Assembly: GCA_025934695.1 (NCBI GenBank)
Contig: JAICWS010000003.1
Span: 310,001-374,000 of the forward strand
From: Alphaproteobacteria bacterium
GTDB taxonomy: Bacteria; Pseudomonadota; Alphaproteobacteria; Micavibrionales; UBA2020
Reading direction: 5' to 3'
Length of the DNA stretch: 64,000 nt
Both the position numbers and the translations under genes were made by a program. The notes beneath the pieces were generated by a model, which saw only the letters and a program-made list of their open reading frames with translations, did no database searches and was not told where the DNA came from. Shown in pieces: positions 1 to 9,215 of this stretch (positions are counted from its first letter, which is position 1; the number at the start of each line of letters is the position of its first letter).

Positions 1-2998
<2,998 letters not shown>

Positions 2999-3035
2999 TC
3001 ATCTCGCCGCACCGAGCCCGTTATTGCTGCACAAG

Positions 3036-3055
3036 ATTCCCGCTTGCGCGGGAAT
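3036..3055. repeat. Short palindromic (REP-like) hairpin
   Basis: A perfect 8-base stem (ATTCCCGC / GCGGGAAT) with a TTGC loop sits between ligA and the small kinase gene. The sequence resembles one arm of the larger element at 3531-3638 and probably belongs to the same dispersed family. It could also stabilise the ligA transcript 3' end, but no U-tract follows, so it is not a classic terminator. Confidence 0.7.
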
Positions 3056-3070
3056 GACGGAGTAAAAGTT

Positions 3071-3517
3071 ATGCCCACCCTTCACCTCATCTGCGGCCTG
3101 CCCGGTTCGGGCAAGACGACGTTGGCCCTGCGCCTCGAGCAGGAGCGGCCCGCCCTGCGCCTGACGCCGGACGAATGGATGGCGCGCATTATCGGCGACG
3201 GTCATAATGAGGCCGCGCGCGCCGCGGTCGAGGCCGTACAGGAGGACCTGGCCCACCGTGCGATGGAGCTGGGCCTCGACGTCATCCTCGAAAACGGTTT
3301 CTGGTCGAAGTCCGAGCGCGACGGCTACCGCCAGCGCGCGGCCTCCAACGGAAATGCCGTTAAAATCCATTTCCTCGACATGCCGCTGGAAGAATTGTGG
3401 CGGCGCATCGAACAGCGCAACGCCAGTTTGACGCCCGACATCTTTCACGTCACGCGCCAGCAGCTGGAAAGCTGGTGGAAGGTTTTCGAGCGGCCCACGC
3501 GTGACGAGCTTAAATAA
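3071..3517 (+). CDS. Small P-loop kinase-like ATPase (AAA_33 / zeta-toxin-like fold)
   Basis: A 148-residue cytoplasmic protein opening with HLICGLPGSGKTTLALRLE, a Walker A motif near residues 9-16. It then shows a conserved-looking LTPDEWM and a DVILENGFW strand. This pattern is common in AAA_33 and zeta-toxin-type small-molecule kinases that phosphorylate unknown substrates. The frame is open nine codons further upstream, but that extension runs through the REP-like hairpin, so ATG 3071 is preferred. No antitoxin-like gene is adjacent, so a toxin-antitoxin role is not supported. The true substrate cannot be named from the sequence. Confidence 0.75.
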   Translation: MPTLHLICGLPGSGKTTLALRLEQERPALRLTPDEWMARIIGDGHNEAARAAVEAVQEDLAHRAMELGLDVILENGFWSKSERDGYRQRAASNGNAVKIHFLDMPLEELWRRIEQRNASLTPDIFHVTRQQLESWWKVFERPTRDELK

Positions 3518-3530
3518 AAACGAAAGCCAT

Positions 3531-3638
3531 CGTCACCCCCGCCTTGCGCAGGGGTCCAGGCGCACGCGCAAACGTGCCTTCATGACTTATGCGACGCGCG
3601 GACCCGCTTCTGGATGCCCGCGCAAGGCGGGCATGACG
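3531..3638. repeat. MITE-like element with imperfect terminal inverted repeats
   Basis: The left end (CGTCACCCCCGCCTTGCGCA) and the reverse complement of the right end (CGTCATGCCCGCCTTGCGCG) match over roughly 28 bases and both run into a TCCAG / CTGGA boundary. About 50 bases of non-repeated sequence lie between. No coding capacity is visible. It lies between convergent genes and could fold into a long hairpin on either strand. Similar GTCATGCCCGC repeats are common between alphaproteobacterial genes. Confidence 0.7.
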
Positions 3639-3648
3639 CAGATTGGGA

Positions 3649-3840
3649 TTATCCCGGCTTCTTGAAAATCGCGTCGACCGCGTTTTTATGTTTTTCGCGC
3701 TTTTCGATTTCGGCTTCGACGCGCCTGATCTCCTCGGCGAGGTGGACGAGGTATTCTTTCATGTCGGGGACCGACATGGTATCAAGCAGGCGCGGCTTGG
3801 CGCGCTTCGTTTTAGGGTCGGTATCTTCGTCGAAAATCAT
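3649..3840 (-). CDS. DUF1192 family small protein
   Basis: A 63-residue protein beginning MIFDEDTDPKTKRAKPRLLD, followed by MSVPDMKEYLVHLAEEIRR and a heptad-like helix that ends in DAIFKKPG. An acidic start, a short basic linker, a coiled-coil helix and a terminal A-x-x-x-F-K match DUF1192, a small alphaproteobacterial family of unknown role. The frame runs on upstream, but that extension overlaps the divergent oxidoreductase, so the ATG at 3840 is preferred. Divergent placement beside a PIG3-type quinone oxidoreductase is a familiar arrangement for DUF1192. Confidence 0.85.
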   Translation of the reverse strand: MIFDEDTDPKTKRAKPRLLDTMSVPDMKEYLVHLAEEIRRVEAEIEKREKHKNAVDAIFKKPG

Positions 3841-3895
3841 GTATAATTTCCCTTGACGGAACCGGACTATAACCCAAACCCGCGAGCTTACCAAG

Positions 3896-4894
3896 ATGGC
3901 AAAAAAGCCGAGCCTCCCCGACGAGATGCGCGCCATCGTCATCGACCAGCAGCAACTGATCGTGGTAACGCGCCCGGTGCCGAAACCCGCCAAGGGCGAA
4001 GTGCTGGTGCGCGTGCGCGCCGCCGGCATCAACCGGCCCGACCTGCTGCAGCGCAAGGGCCTGTATCCGCCGCCCAAAGGTATCACCGATGTGCCGGGGC
4101 TGGAAATTTCGGGCGAGATCGCAGGCGTCGGCCGCGGCGTGAAAGGCTTTCGCAAGAACCAGGCCGTTTGCGCGCTGGTGGCCGGCGGCGGCTACGCCGA
4201 ATATTGTGTGGTGCCCGCGCCGCAATGCCTGCCCATTCCCAAAGGCGTCAACTGGGTGCAGGCGGCCGCCCTCCCAGAAACATTTTTCACCGTCTGGACC
4301 TCGCTGTTCGAGCGCGGCGGATTGAAGAAGGGCGAAAGCGTGCTGATCCATGGCGGCGCATCGGGCATCGGCACGACCGCCATCCAGATGGCGAAATCTT
4401 TCGGCGCGCGCACCGCGGTCACCGCCGGCACGGATGAAAAATGCCGCGCCTGCGTGAAGCTGGGCGCGAAACTGGCGATCAACCACCGCACGAAGGATTT
4501 CGTGACAGAGATCGCCAAGACATTCCCCGAAGGCGTGAATGTCGTGCTCGACATGATCGGCGGCGATTATCTGCAACGCAACCTGCGCTGTCTTGCGCCC
4601 TATGGCCGGCACGTCAGCATCGCCATGCAGCGCGGTCGCATGGCGGAAGTCGACCTGTTCCAGGTCATGTCCAAGCGCCTGACCATGACCGGATCGACGC
4701 TGCGCCCGCAGCCCGTCTCCGTGAAGGGTGCGATCGCGAAGGCGCTGAAGAAGCAGGTCTGGCCCCTTGTCGCGCGCGGAAAAATCCGCCCCGTCATCGA
4801 CAAGGTCTTCGCGCTCCAGGAGGCGCAGGCAGCGCACGACTATCTCGAATCCGGCAAGCATGTCGGCAAGATTGTCCTGAAGATCCGCAGTTAG
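3896..4894 (+). CDS. NAD(P)H quinone oxidoreductase, PIG3 family (zinc-free MDR)
   Basis: A 332-residue medium-chain dehydrogenase/reductase that likely reduces quinones or enones with NADPH in the cytoplasm. The N-terminal GroES-like domain contains AAGINRPDLLQRKGLYPPP, a PIG3 hallmark. The Rossmann domain carries LIHGGASGIGTTAIQMAKSFGA, the nucleotide-binding AxxGxxG-type loop. The catalytic zinc cysteine and histidine of alcohol dehydrogenases are absent, as expected for the quinone reductase branch. The C-terminus ends HVGKIVLKI, the usual family ending. The gene is divergent from the DUF1192 gene with a 55-base gap. Confidence 0.92.
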   Translation: MAKKPSLPDEMRAIVIDQQQLIVVTRPVPKPAKGEVLVRVRAAGINRPDLLQRKGLYPPPKGITDVPGLEISGEIAGVGRGVKGFRKNQAVCALVAGGGYAEYCVVPAPQCLPIPKGVNWVQAAALPETFFTVWTSLFERGGLKKGESVLIHGGASGIGTTAIQMAKSFGARTAVTAGTDEKCRACVKLGAKLAINHRTKDFVTEIAKTFPEGVNVVLDMIGGDYLQRNLRCLAPYGRHVSIAMQRGRMAEVDLFQVMSKRLTMTGSTLRPQPVSVKGAIAKALKKQVWPLVARGKIRPVIDKVFALQEAQAAHDYLESGKHVGKIVLKIRS

Positions 4895-4925
4895 GCATCC
4901 TTCAAACTCGCCCGTTTCCAAGGAC

Positions 4926-4934
4926 TTATCCACA
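4926..4934 (+). promoter_or_regulatory. DnaA-box-like 9-mer
   Basis: TTATCCACA is an exact match to the E. coli DnaA box consensus TTATNCACA. It lies 11 bases upstream of the -35 element of the array promoter. A single 9-mer can occur by chance, so regulation by DnaA is only a possibility. Confidence 0.35.
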
Positions 4935-4945
4935 GGCTTTTTAAT

Positions 4946-4974
4946 TTGACAGAACTATTCCCATATGATATTTT
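4946..4974 (+). promoter_or_regulatory. Sigma-70-type promoter of the tandem small-gene array
   Basis: TTGACA (4946-4951), a 17-base spacer and TATTTT (4969-4974) form a near-consensus promoter inside a locally AT-rich stretch. The predicted start, near 4981, is about 28 bases ahead of the first (degenerate) array gene. It is the clearest promoter in this part of the window. Confidence 0.7.
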
Positions 4975-5008
4975 ATTCCATGTTTTTAGTTTAAAAAGGA
5001 ATTTAATT

Positions 5009-5152
5009 ATGAATTTAATTGAAGAATTCGACGAATCTTACCGGGCTACCAACGGCGCGTCCCTTCTGCTGGGCCTCTATGCGGCCTTTAACTATGGCAG
5101 CAACAGCTTTTGCTTCCACAGAATGGAAGAGCTACAAGCTCAGTGCGAATGA
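5009..5152 (+). pseudogene. Degenerate first copy of the tandem small-protein family
   Basis: A 47-codon frame starts at an ATG about 9 bases after AAAAAGGA. Its first 35 residues (MNLIEEFDESYRATNGAS, then LLLGLYAAFNYGSNSF) match the N-terminal part of the six intact paralogues downstream (LxExFNxxYxAxK, VLxVxY). The conserved second half (AQLDR, MRDKL, PPELPPE, KLNL) is missing and the frame ends in an unrelated tail. I read it as a truncated copy that keeps a good Shine-Dalgarno sequence and the promoter. It may still be translated as a short peptide or serve as a leader. Confidence 0.6.
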
Positions 5153-5231
5153 TGCCCGGCCCCTGCCACGCAAAAATCCGCGGACGGTAAGAAAAGCTCT
5201 CTCTTTACATAGCACATGGCACATGATAGCG

Positions 5232-5252
5232 TCCTTTGCATAACACAAAGGA
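5232..5252 (+). promoter_or_regulatory. Hairpin covering the Shine-Dalgarno sequence of array copy 2
   Basis: TCCTTTG (5232-5238), a 7-base loop and CAAAGGA (5246-5252) form a perfect 7-base-pair stem. The right arm contains AAAGGA, the only plausible Shine-Dalgarno sequence before ATG 5264. The structure could therefore hide the ribosome-binding site of the first intact array gene. Confidence 0.45.
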
Positions 5253-5263
5253 TATTTCCGCCC

Positions 5264-5554
5264 ATGTCTTCTCTCGTGGAAGCGTTCAATTCCCGGTATT
5301 CGGCCTATAAGGACAGCGATGCCGTGCTGCGCGTCGAATATGGCTATGTGAGAAATTATTACGACTTCGCCGGCCGCACGCTGGTGACGACCAACTGGGA
5401 AAAGGGCGGCGTCGCCGTTACTCCGTTTTCGCAGATCGACCGCGACACGCTGATCGCCATGCGCGACAAGCTGGTGGATCTGCAGGGCAACCCGCCTGAA
5501 TTGCCGCCCGAAACGCCGGTAAGTGCGGCGCCGCAAAAGAAACTCAACCTCTAA
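5264..5554 (+). CDS. Tandem-array small protein, copy 2 (unknown family)
   Basis: A 96-residue soluble protein of unknown function, the first intact member of the array. Shared layout: an N-terminal LVEAFNSRYSAYK segment, a Tyr-rich middle (VEYGYVRNYYDFAGR), a core TPFSQIDRDTLIAMRDKLVD, a Pro-rich NPPELPPETP stretch and a final KKLNL. It has no signal peptide, membrane segment or cysteine pair. ATG 5264 follows AAAGGA. The stop codon runs straight into GG (TAAGG), giving the Shine-Dalgarno sequence for the next copy 10 bases on. I do not recognise the family. Confidence 0.8.
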   Translation: MSSLVEAFNSRYSAYKDSDAVLRVEYGYVRNYYDFAGRTLVTTNWEKGGVAVTPFSQIDRDTLIAMRDKLVDLQGNPPELPPETPVSAAPQKKLNL

Positions 5555-5564
5555 GGCCAAGTCG

Positions 5565-5873
5565 ATGAGTTTAAGCGCAGCATTCGGCAAGGGCGGCTAC
5601 ACGGTCAAGAAAGAAACCGACGCCGTGCTGTCGGTCCAGTACAAGGCCGGCGGCTATGACAACCAGCTGCTGTACGATTTCGTCGCGCGCATCCTGATCA
5701 CGCGCACCAAGGGCCACGGCGACGGCGGATTGTGCGTAACGCCGTTCGCGCAGCTCGACCGCGAAACGCTGATCGACATGCGCGACAAGCTGATCGAGCT
5801 GAAGGGCAACCCGCCCGAACTGCCGCCCGAGGCGCCCGCGACGCAGGCCCTGGCGAAAAAGCTGAATTTGTAG
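5565..5873 (+). CDS. Tandem-array small protein, copy 3 (unknown family)
   Basis: A 102-residue paralogue of the neighbouring genes. It shows SLSAAFGKGGYTVKK at the N-terminus, a VQYKAGGYDNQLLYDFVAR middle with a few extra residues compared with copy 2, the core TPFAQLDRETLIDMRDKLIE, then NPPELPPEAPATQA and a KKLNL end. Its start lies 10 bases after the previous stop, with TAAGG acting as ribosome-binding site. Together with copy 4 it is the longest member. Confidence 0.8.
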   Translation: MSLSAAFGKGGYTVKKETDAVLSVQYKAGGYDNQLLYDFVARILITRTKGHGDGGLCVTPFAQLDRETLIDMRDKLIELKGNPPELPPEAPATQALAKKLNL

Positions 5874-5882
5874 AGGATGCGG

Positions 5883-6191
5883 ATGTCCTTAACCGGCGAT
5901 TTCAACCAGAACGGTTACAACGCGCAGAAGATCAACGGCTTCGTGCTGGGGGTTTCCTATTCCAACGGCGGCGGCAGCTCGATCTACCACACCTATGATT
6001 TCATGGCGCGCGTCATGACCACGCGCACCGGGTCGAGCGACGGCGGCACCGTCGTCATGCCCTTTTCGCAGCTGGACCGCGGCGCGCTGATCGCGATGCG
6101 CGACAGGCTGGTCGATCTGGGCGGCAAGCCGCCGGAACTGCCGCCCGAAGAGCCCGCGACCCAGGCGGCGCAAAAGAAGCTTAACTTATAA
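5883..6191 (+). CDS. Tandem-array small protein, copy 4 (unknown family)
   Basis: A 102-residue paralogue: MSLTGDFNQNGYNAQK, a Ser/Gly-rich loop (NGGGSS) before YHTYDFMAR, then MPFSQLDRGALIAMRDRLVD, KPPELPPEEPATQA and KKLNL. An in-frame ATG at 5877 exists, but it directly abuts the AGAGG ribosome-binding site, so ATG 5883 is the sensible start. The previous gene's TAG is part of that site. Confidence 0.8.
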   Translation: MSLTGDFNQNGYNAQKINGFVLGVSYSNGGGSSIYHTYDFMARVMTTRTGSSDGGTVVMPFSQLDRGALIAMRDRLVDLGGKPPELPPEEPATQAAQKKLNL

Positions 6192-6199
6192 GGACGATC

Positions 6200-6502
6200 A
6201 TGTCGCTGAAAGACAAGTTCAACAACCGCTACACCGCGCGCAAGGACAATGAGTTTGTCCTGAGCCTCTATTACAGCGCGCAGGGCGGATCCACTTATAT
6301 CAGCTTCGACTTCCTGACGCGCACGATGGTCACGCGCAATAGCTACGGCGACGCCGGCTTGGTGGTGACGCCCTTCGCGCAGCTTGATCGCGACATGCTG
6401 ATCGACATGCGCGACACGCTGGTGGACATGGGCGGCACCCCGCCCGAACTCGGCCCCGACCCGTCGGCCGCGCCGGCGCAACCGCGCAAGCTGAACCTGT
6501 GA
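6200..6502 (+). CDS. Tandem-array small protein, copy 5 (unknown family)
   Basis: A 100-residue paralogue beginning MSLKDKFNNRYTARKDN, with YISFDFLTRTMVTR in the middle, the core TPFAQLDRDMLIDMRDTLVD, then TPPELGPDPS and a RKLNL end. The Pro-rich stretch is the most changed of the set (LGPD in place of LPPE). It starts 8 bases after copy 4, whose TAAGG stop supplies the ribosome-binding site. Confidence 0.8.
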   Translation: MSLKDKFNNRYTARKDNEFVLSLYYSAQGGSTYISFDFLTRTMVTRNSYGDAGLVVTPFAQLDRDMLIDMRDTLVDMGGTPPELGPDPSAAPAQPRKLNL

Positions 6503-6512
6503 GGAAAACCCC

Positions 6513-6788
6513 ATGGCGTCCTTGAGCGACTCCTTCAACGGCGACTTTGAAGCCAGCAAGCTTAACGGAGCCGTGCTTTATGTCAGCAATGGGGCATACG
6601 ACTATTATTATGATTTCACCCAGCGCATCCTGACGGCCGGGCGCGGCGGCGTCGTGCCCTTCGCGCAGCTCGACCGTGATGTGCTGATCATGATGCGCGA
6701 CAAGCTTGTCAGCCTGGGCGGCGATCCGCCGGAACTGGCGCCCGAAGCCCCGGCCACGCAGGCGCCCGTGCGCAAGTTCAACCTGTAA
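6513..6788 (+). CDS. Tandem-array small protein, copy 6 (unknown family)
   Basis: A 91-residue paralogue: MASLSDSFNGDFEASK, a Tyr-rich YDYYYDFTQR, the core VPFAQLDRDVLIMMRDKLVS, then DPPELAPEAPATQAP and RKFNL. The loop between the aromatic motif and the core is shorter than in copies 2-5, which explains the length. TGAGG at the preceding stop provides the ribosome-binding site. Confidence 0.8.
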   Translation: MASLSDSFNGDFEASKLNGAVLYVSNGAYDYYYDFTQRILTAGRGGVVPFAQLDRDVLIMMRDKLVSLGGDPPELAPEAPATQAPVRKFNL

Positions 6789-6799
6789 GGAAGAAAAAC

Positions 6800-7075
6800 A
6801 TGCCCCTGACAGAAGCCTTCAACCGCGACTTCGACGCGCAGAAAATCAACAATTCCCTGCTCCGGGTATTCAACGGCTTCAGCTATTACTATTATGACTT
6901 CGGCCAGCGCATGATTTTGGGCAGCAACGGCGAGATGATCTCGCGGTTCGCGCAGGCGGACCGCGACGTGCTGATCGCGGCGCGCGACAGGCTGGTCGAG
7001 CTCAAGGGCAACCCGCCGGAGCTGCCGCCCGAGACGCCGGCCACGCAGGCGCCCGCGCGCAAACTGAACCTTTAA
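6800..7075 (+). CDS. Tandem-array small protein, copy 7 (unknown family)
   Basis: A 91-residue paralogue and the last of the array: MPLTEAFNRDFDAQK, YYYYDFGQR, then a diverged core SRFAQADRDVLIAARDRLVE in which the LDR leucine and the MRD methionine are both Ala, followed by NPPELPPETPATQAP and RKLNL. Its stop is again followed by GG although no further copy exists. The gene is convergent with the CLC channel gene, and the two stops overlap by 4 bases. Confidence 0.8.
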   Translation: MPLTEAFNRDFDAQKINNSLLRVFNGFSYYYYDFGQRMILGSNGEMISRFAQADRDVLIAARDRLVELKGNPPELPPETPATQAPARKLNL

Positions 7076-8892
7076 GGCGTGCGCTTGCGCCCCTTGCGGC
7101 GGCGCACCGGCATCAGGATCTCACGCGCATGCTCGTTCTCCGAAAAGCGCGCGCGCACGCGCAGCAGGTCGCCGCGCGTCACGATGCCGGCGGTCGACTT
7201 CGTCCGCCCTTCCAGCACCAGCGCGCAGCCGGCGCCCGCCTGCACCATGCGGTCGGCCAGCGAGCCTGCGAATTCATGCGCATGGGCGATGACCGAGTTT
7301 TCCTTGCCCGCGTGCTGGCCCAGCGTGCCGTGCAGCTGCGGATCGCCCACCATCCATTTCAGCACATCGGCGCGGCACACCACGCCACGCGGCTTGCCGA
7401 AGCTGTCGACGACGGGATAATAGTGATATTTGCCGTCGGCGTCGGCGGTCGCGAAGAATTCCGCCGCTTTTTGCAGCGGCATGTCATGCGGCAGCGTTTC
7501 GACCGTGGTCGCCATGATTTCCCCGATGCGCACGGTTTCGAAAGGGTCGACGACATATTCGCGGAACACATGGTGCCCGCGCCGCGCGATTTTTTCGGTC
7601 AGGATCGAGCGGCGCAGCAGCAGCACCGTAGTGCCTTGCGCGGCGACGCACGCGGCGGCGAGCGGCAGCAGCACGTTGGGTTCATGCGTCAGCTCGATCG
7701 CGAAGACGATGGCGGTGAGGGGCGCGCGCATGGTGCCGCCCATGACGGCCGCCATGCCGATCAGCGCCCAGAAACCGGGCGTGCCGCAGGGGATATAGGG
7801 AGCGAGGGTCGAGCCCAGCGCGCCGCCCATCATGAGCAGCGGGGCCAGCACGCCGCCCGAGGTGCCCGAGCCGAGCGCGATCGCCCAGATCGAGGATTTC
7901 ACGCCGATGAGCCGCCAGGCGTCCGCGCCGGTCATTTTCCCCTGCAGCAGCGCCGCGATATTGTCGTAGCCCACGCCCAGCGCATGCGGCTCGATAAGGC
8001 CACCCAGGCCGACCGCGAAGCCGCCCAGGACCGGCCACCACATCCAGTGGATGGGCAGCTTGGCAAAAGCGTCCTCGCACTTATAAACCATCTGCGTCAG
8101 CAGGCCCGAGAACAGGCCCGACATGATGCCGAGGCCCGCGCAGAACAATAGTCCGTAAGCCGGCAGATCCGGTGGCGTGGGGATCGGAAACAAGGCGCCC
8201 CCGCCCAGGATCATCGGGCGCAGCGCTGCCGCCACCATCGAGGCAATGCTGACCGGGATGAAGCTGCGCGGCTTCCATTCAAACAACAGCAGTTCGACGG
8301 CCAGCAGCATTGCGGCCACCGGCGAATTGAAGGTGGCGCTCATGCCGGCGGCGGCGCCTGCCACCAGGAGTGTCTTGCGCTCGGCCGAGCTTAAGTTGAA
8401 CATCTGCGCGAAGATGGAGCCCAAGGCGCCGCCCGTCATGATGATGGGGCCCTCGGCGCCGAAGGGGCCGCCGGTGCCGATGGAAATGGCGGAGGACAGG
8501 GGCTTGAGCAGCGCGACCTTGGGCTGGATGCGGCTTTTGCCGATCAGGATCGCCTCGATCGCTTCGGGGATACCGTGACCGCGGATTTTTTCTGACCCGA
8601 AGCGGGCCATCAGGCCGATGATCAGGCAACCCATGACGGGCACCAGCACCGACAGCCAGCCAAGGTGGTTGCCGGCGATGGAAACCGGCGCCGTGCTGGA
8701 GCGCCCGAAATAGGCAAGGTTGGTGGCGAAATTGATCAGCAGTTGCAGCGCCCAGGCGGCCACCGTGCCGAAAAGGCCCACCACCACGGCCATGAGACCC
8801 AGGACGAGCAGGCGGCGATTGGTGCTGAAGTCGCGCGCGGTGTCCTCCGCATGAATGTCTTTGGGAGCCACGTCGGTCGTTGGATAAAACAT
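7072..8892 (-). CDS. CLC-family chloride channel/transporter with C-terminal CBS domains
   Basis: A 606-residue inner-membrane protein with about ten hydrophobic segments, then a cytoplasmic tail with a CBS pair (IMATTVETLPHDMPLQKA and a later AGAGCALVLEGRTKSTAGI). CLC signatures are present: GHGIPEA, GPFGAEGP with the gating glutamate, and the GSGTSGGVLAPLLMMGGALG pore motif. It likely moves chloride, or exchanges chloride for protons. A GTG at 8937 would add 15 residues. I prefer ATG 8892, which has a GCAGG upstream and needs no rare start codon. The 3' end overlaps the array's last gene by 4 bases in convergent orientation. Confidence 0.92.
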   Translation of the reverse strand: MFYPTTDVAPKDIHAEDTARDFSTNRRLLVLGLMAVVVGLFGTVAAWALQLLINFATNLAYFGRSSTAPVSIAGNHLGWLSVLVPVMGCLIIGLMARFGSEKIRGHGIPEAIEAILIGKSRIQPKVALLKPLSSAISIGTGGPFGAEGPIIMTGGALGSIFAQMFNLSSAERKTLLVAGAAAGMSATFNSPVAAMLLAVELLLFEWKPRSFIPVSIASMVAAALRPMILGGGALFPIPTPPDLPAYGLLFCAGLGIMSGLFSGLLTQMVYKCEDAFAKLPIHWMWWPVLGGFAVGLGGLIEPHALGVGYDNIAALLQGKMTGADAWRLIGVKSSIWAIALGSGTSGGVLAPLLMMGGALGSTLAPYIPCGTPGFWALIGMAAVMGGTMRAPLTAIVFAIELTHEPNVLLPLAAACVAAQGTTVLLLRRSILTEKIARRGHHVFREYVVDPFETVRIGEIMATTVETLPHDMPLQKAAEFFATADADGKYHYYPVVDSFGKPRGVVCRADVLKWMVGDPQLHGTLGQHAGKENSVIAHAHEFAGSLADRMVQAGAGCALVLEGRTKSTAGIVTRGDLLRVRARFSENEHAREILMPVRRRKGRKRTP

Positions 8893-9215
8893 GATGAACC
8901 TGCTTGTTGAACGCCTGTCAAATTTAACGTATTCCACATTTTTTTTCAGGATAAAAATGCAACCCTCGATAGCGATCTTTCCGTGCGCCTGTGGAAAACC
9001 CTTTGATTTGAGGCGCTTTCACATTCGTCCGCAGCCTCTTTTATTTTTATGTAAATAAATTAAAACTGGACTTTCCTGGGGATTATTTATATTTTCAGGT
9101 ACGACTCTCCCCTAAAGCGATTGAAGATTGTTCAATCGTCGCCTTTTTCCAAAAAGGCGCGGAAGCTTGAGAATTGTCTGTTTGGGCGGGCGTTTTTGTA
9201 CAAAGGAGAATTACC
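8893..9215. other. AT-rich divergent intergenic region between clc and trcR
   Basis: A 323-base region with no credible gene, clearly more AT-rich than its surroundings around 9030-9100. It should contain promoters for the leftward CLC gene and the rightward trcR gene, though no convincing -35/-10 pair is visible. It holds a GANTC site (GACTC, 9103-9107), possible for CcrM methylation, and two successive hairpins at 9118-9159, which are listed separately. Confidence 0.6.
9118..9159 (+). promoter_or_regulatory. Two adjacent perfect hairpins in the trcR leader
   Basis: CGATTGAA / TTCAATCG (9118-9125 and 9131-9138, 5-base loop) is directly followed by CGCCTTTTT / AAAAAGGCG (9140-9148 and 9151-9159, 2-base loop). 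They lie 57-98 bases before the trcR start. The first could be a protein-binding palindrome, and the second resembles a terminator stem without its own U-tract. A leader regulatory role is inferred, not shown. Confidence 0.45.

Noticed and set aside
3036-3055. Intrinsic terminator of ligA
   Set aside because: The hairpin is strong but has no T tract on either side, and it resembles arms of a dispersed repeat.
3071-3517. Zeta-type toxin of a toxin-antitoxin pair
   Set aside because: The P-loop fold fits, but no small antitoxin gene is adjacent and the gene lies behind ligA; a general kinase label is safer.
5009-7075. CRISPR array or simple DNA repeat
   Set aside because: The periodicity comes from paralogous coding units of 276-309 bases with diverged DNA, not from identical short repeats with spacers.
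8978-8995. Second DnaA box (TGTGGAAAA) near clc
   Set aside because: One mismatch from the consensus and no companion site; not distinguishable from chance.
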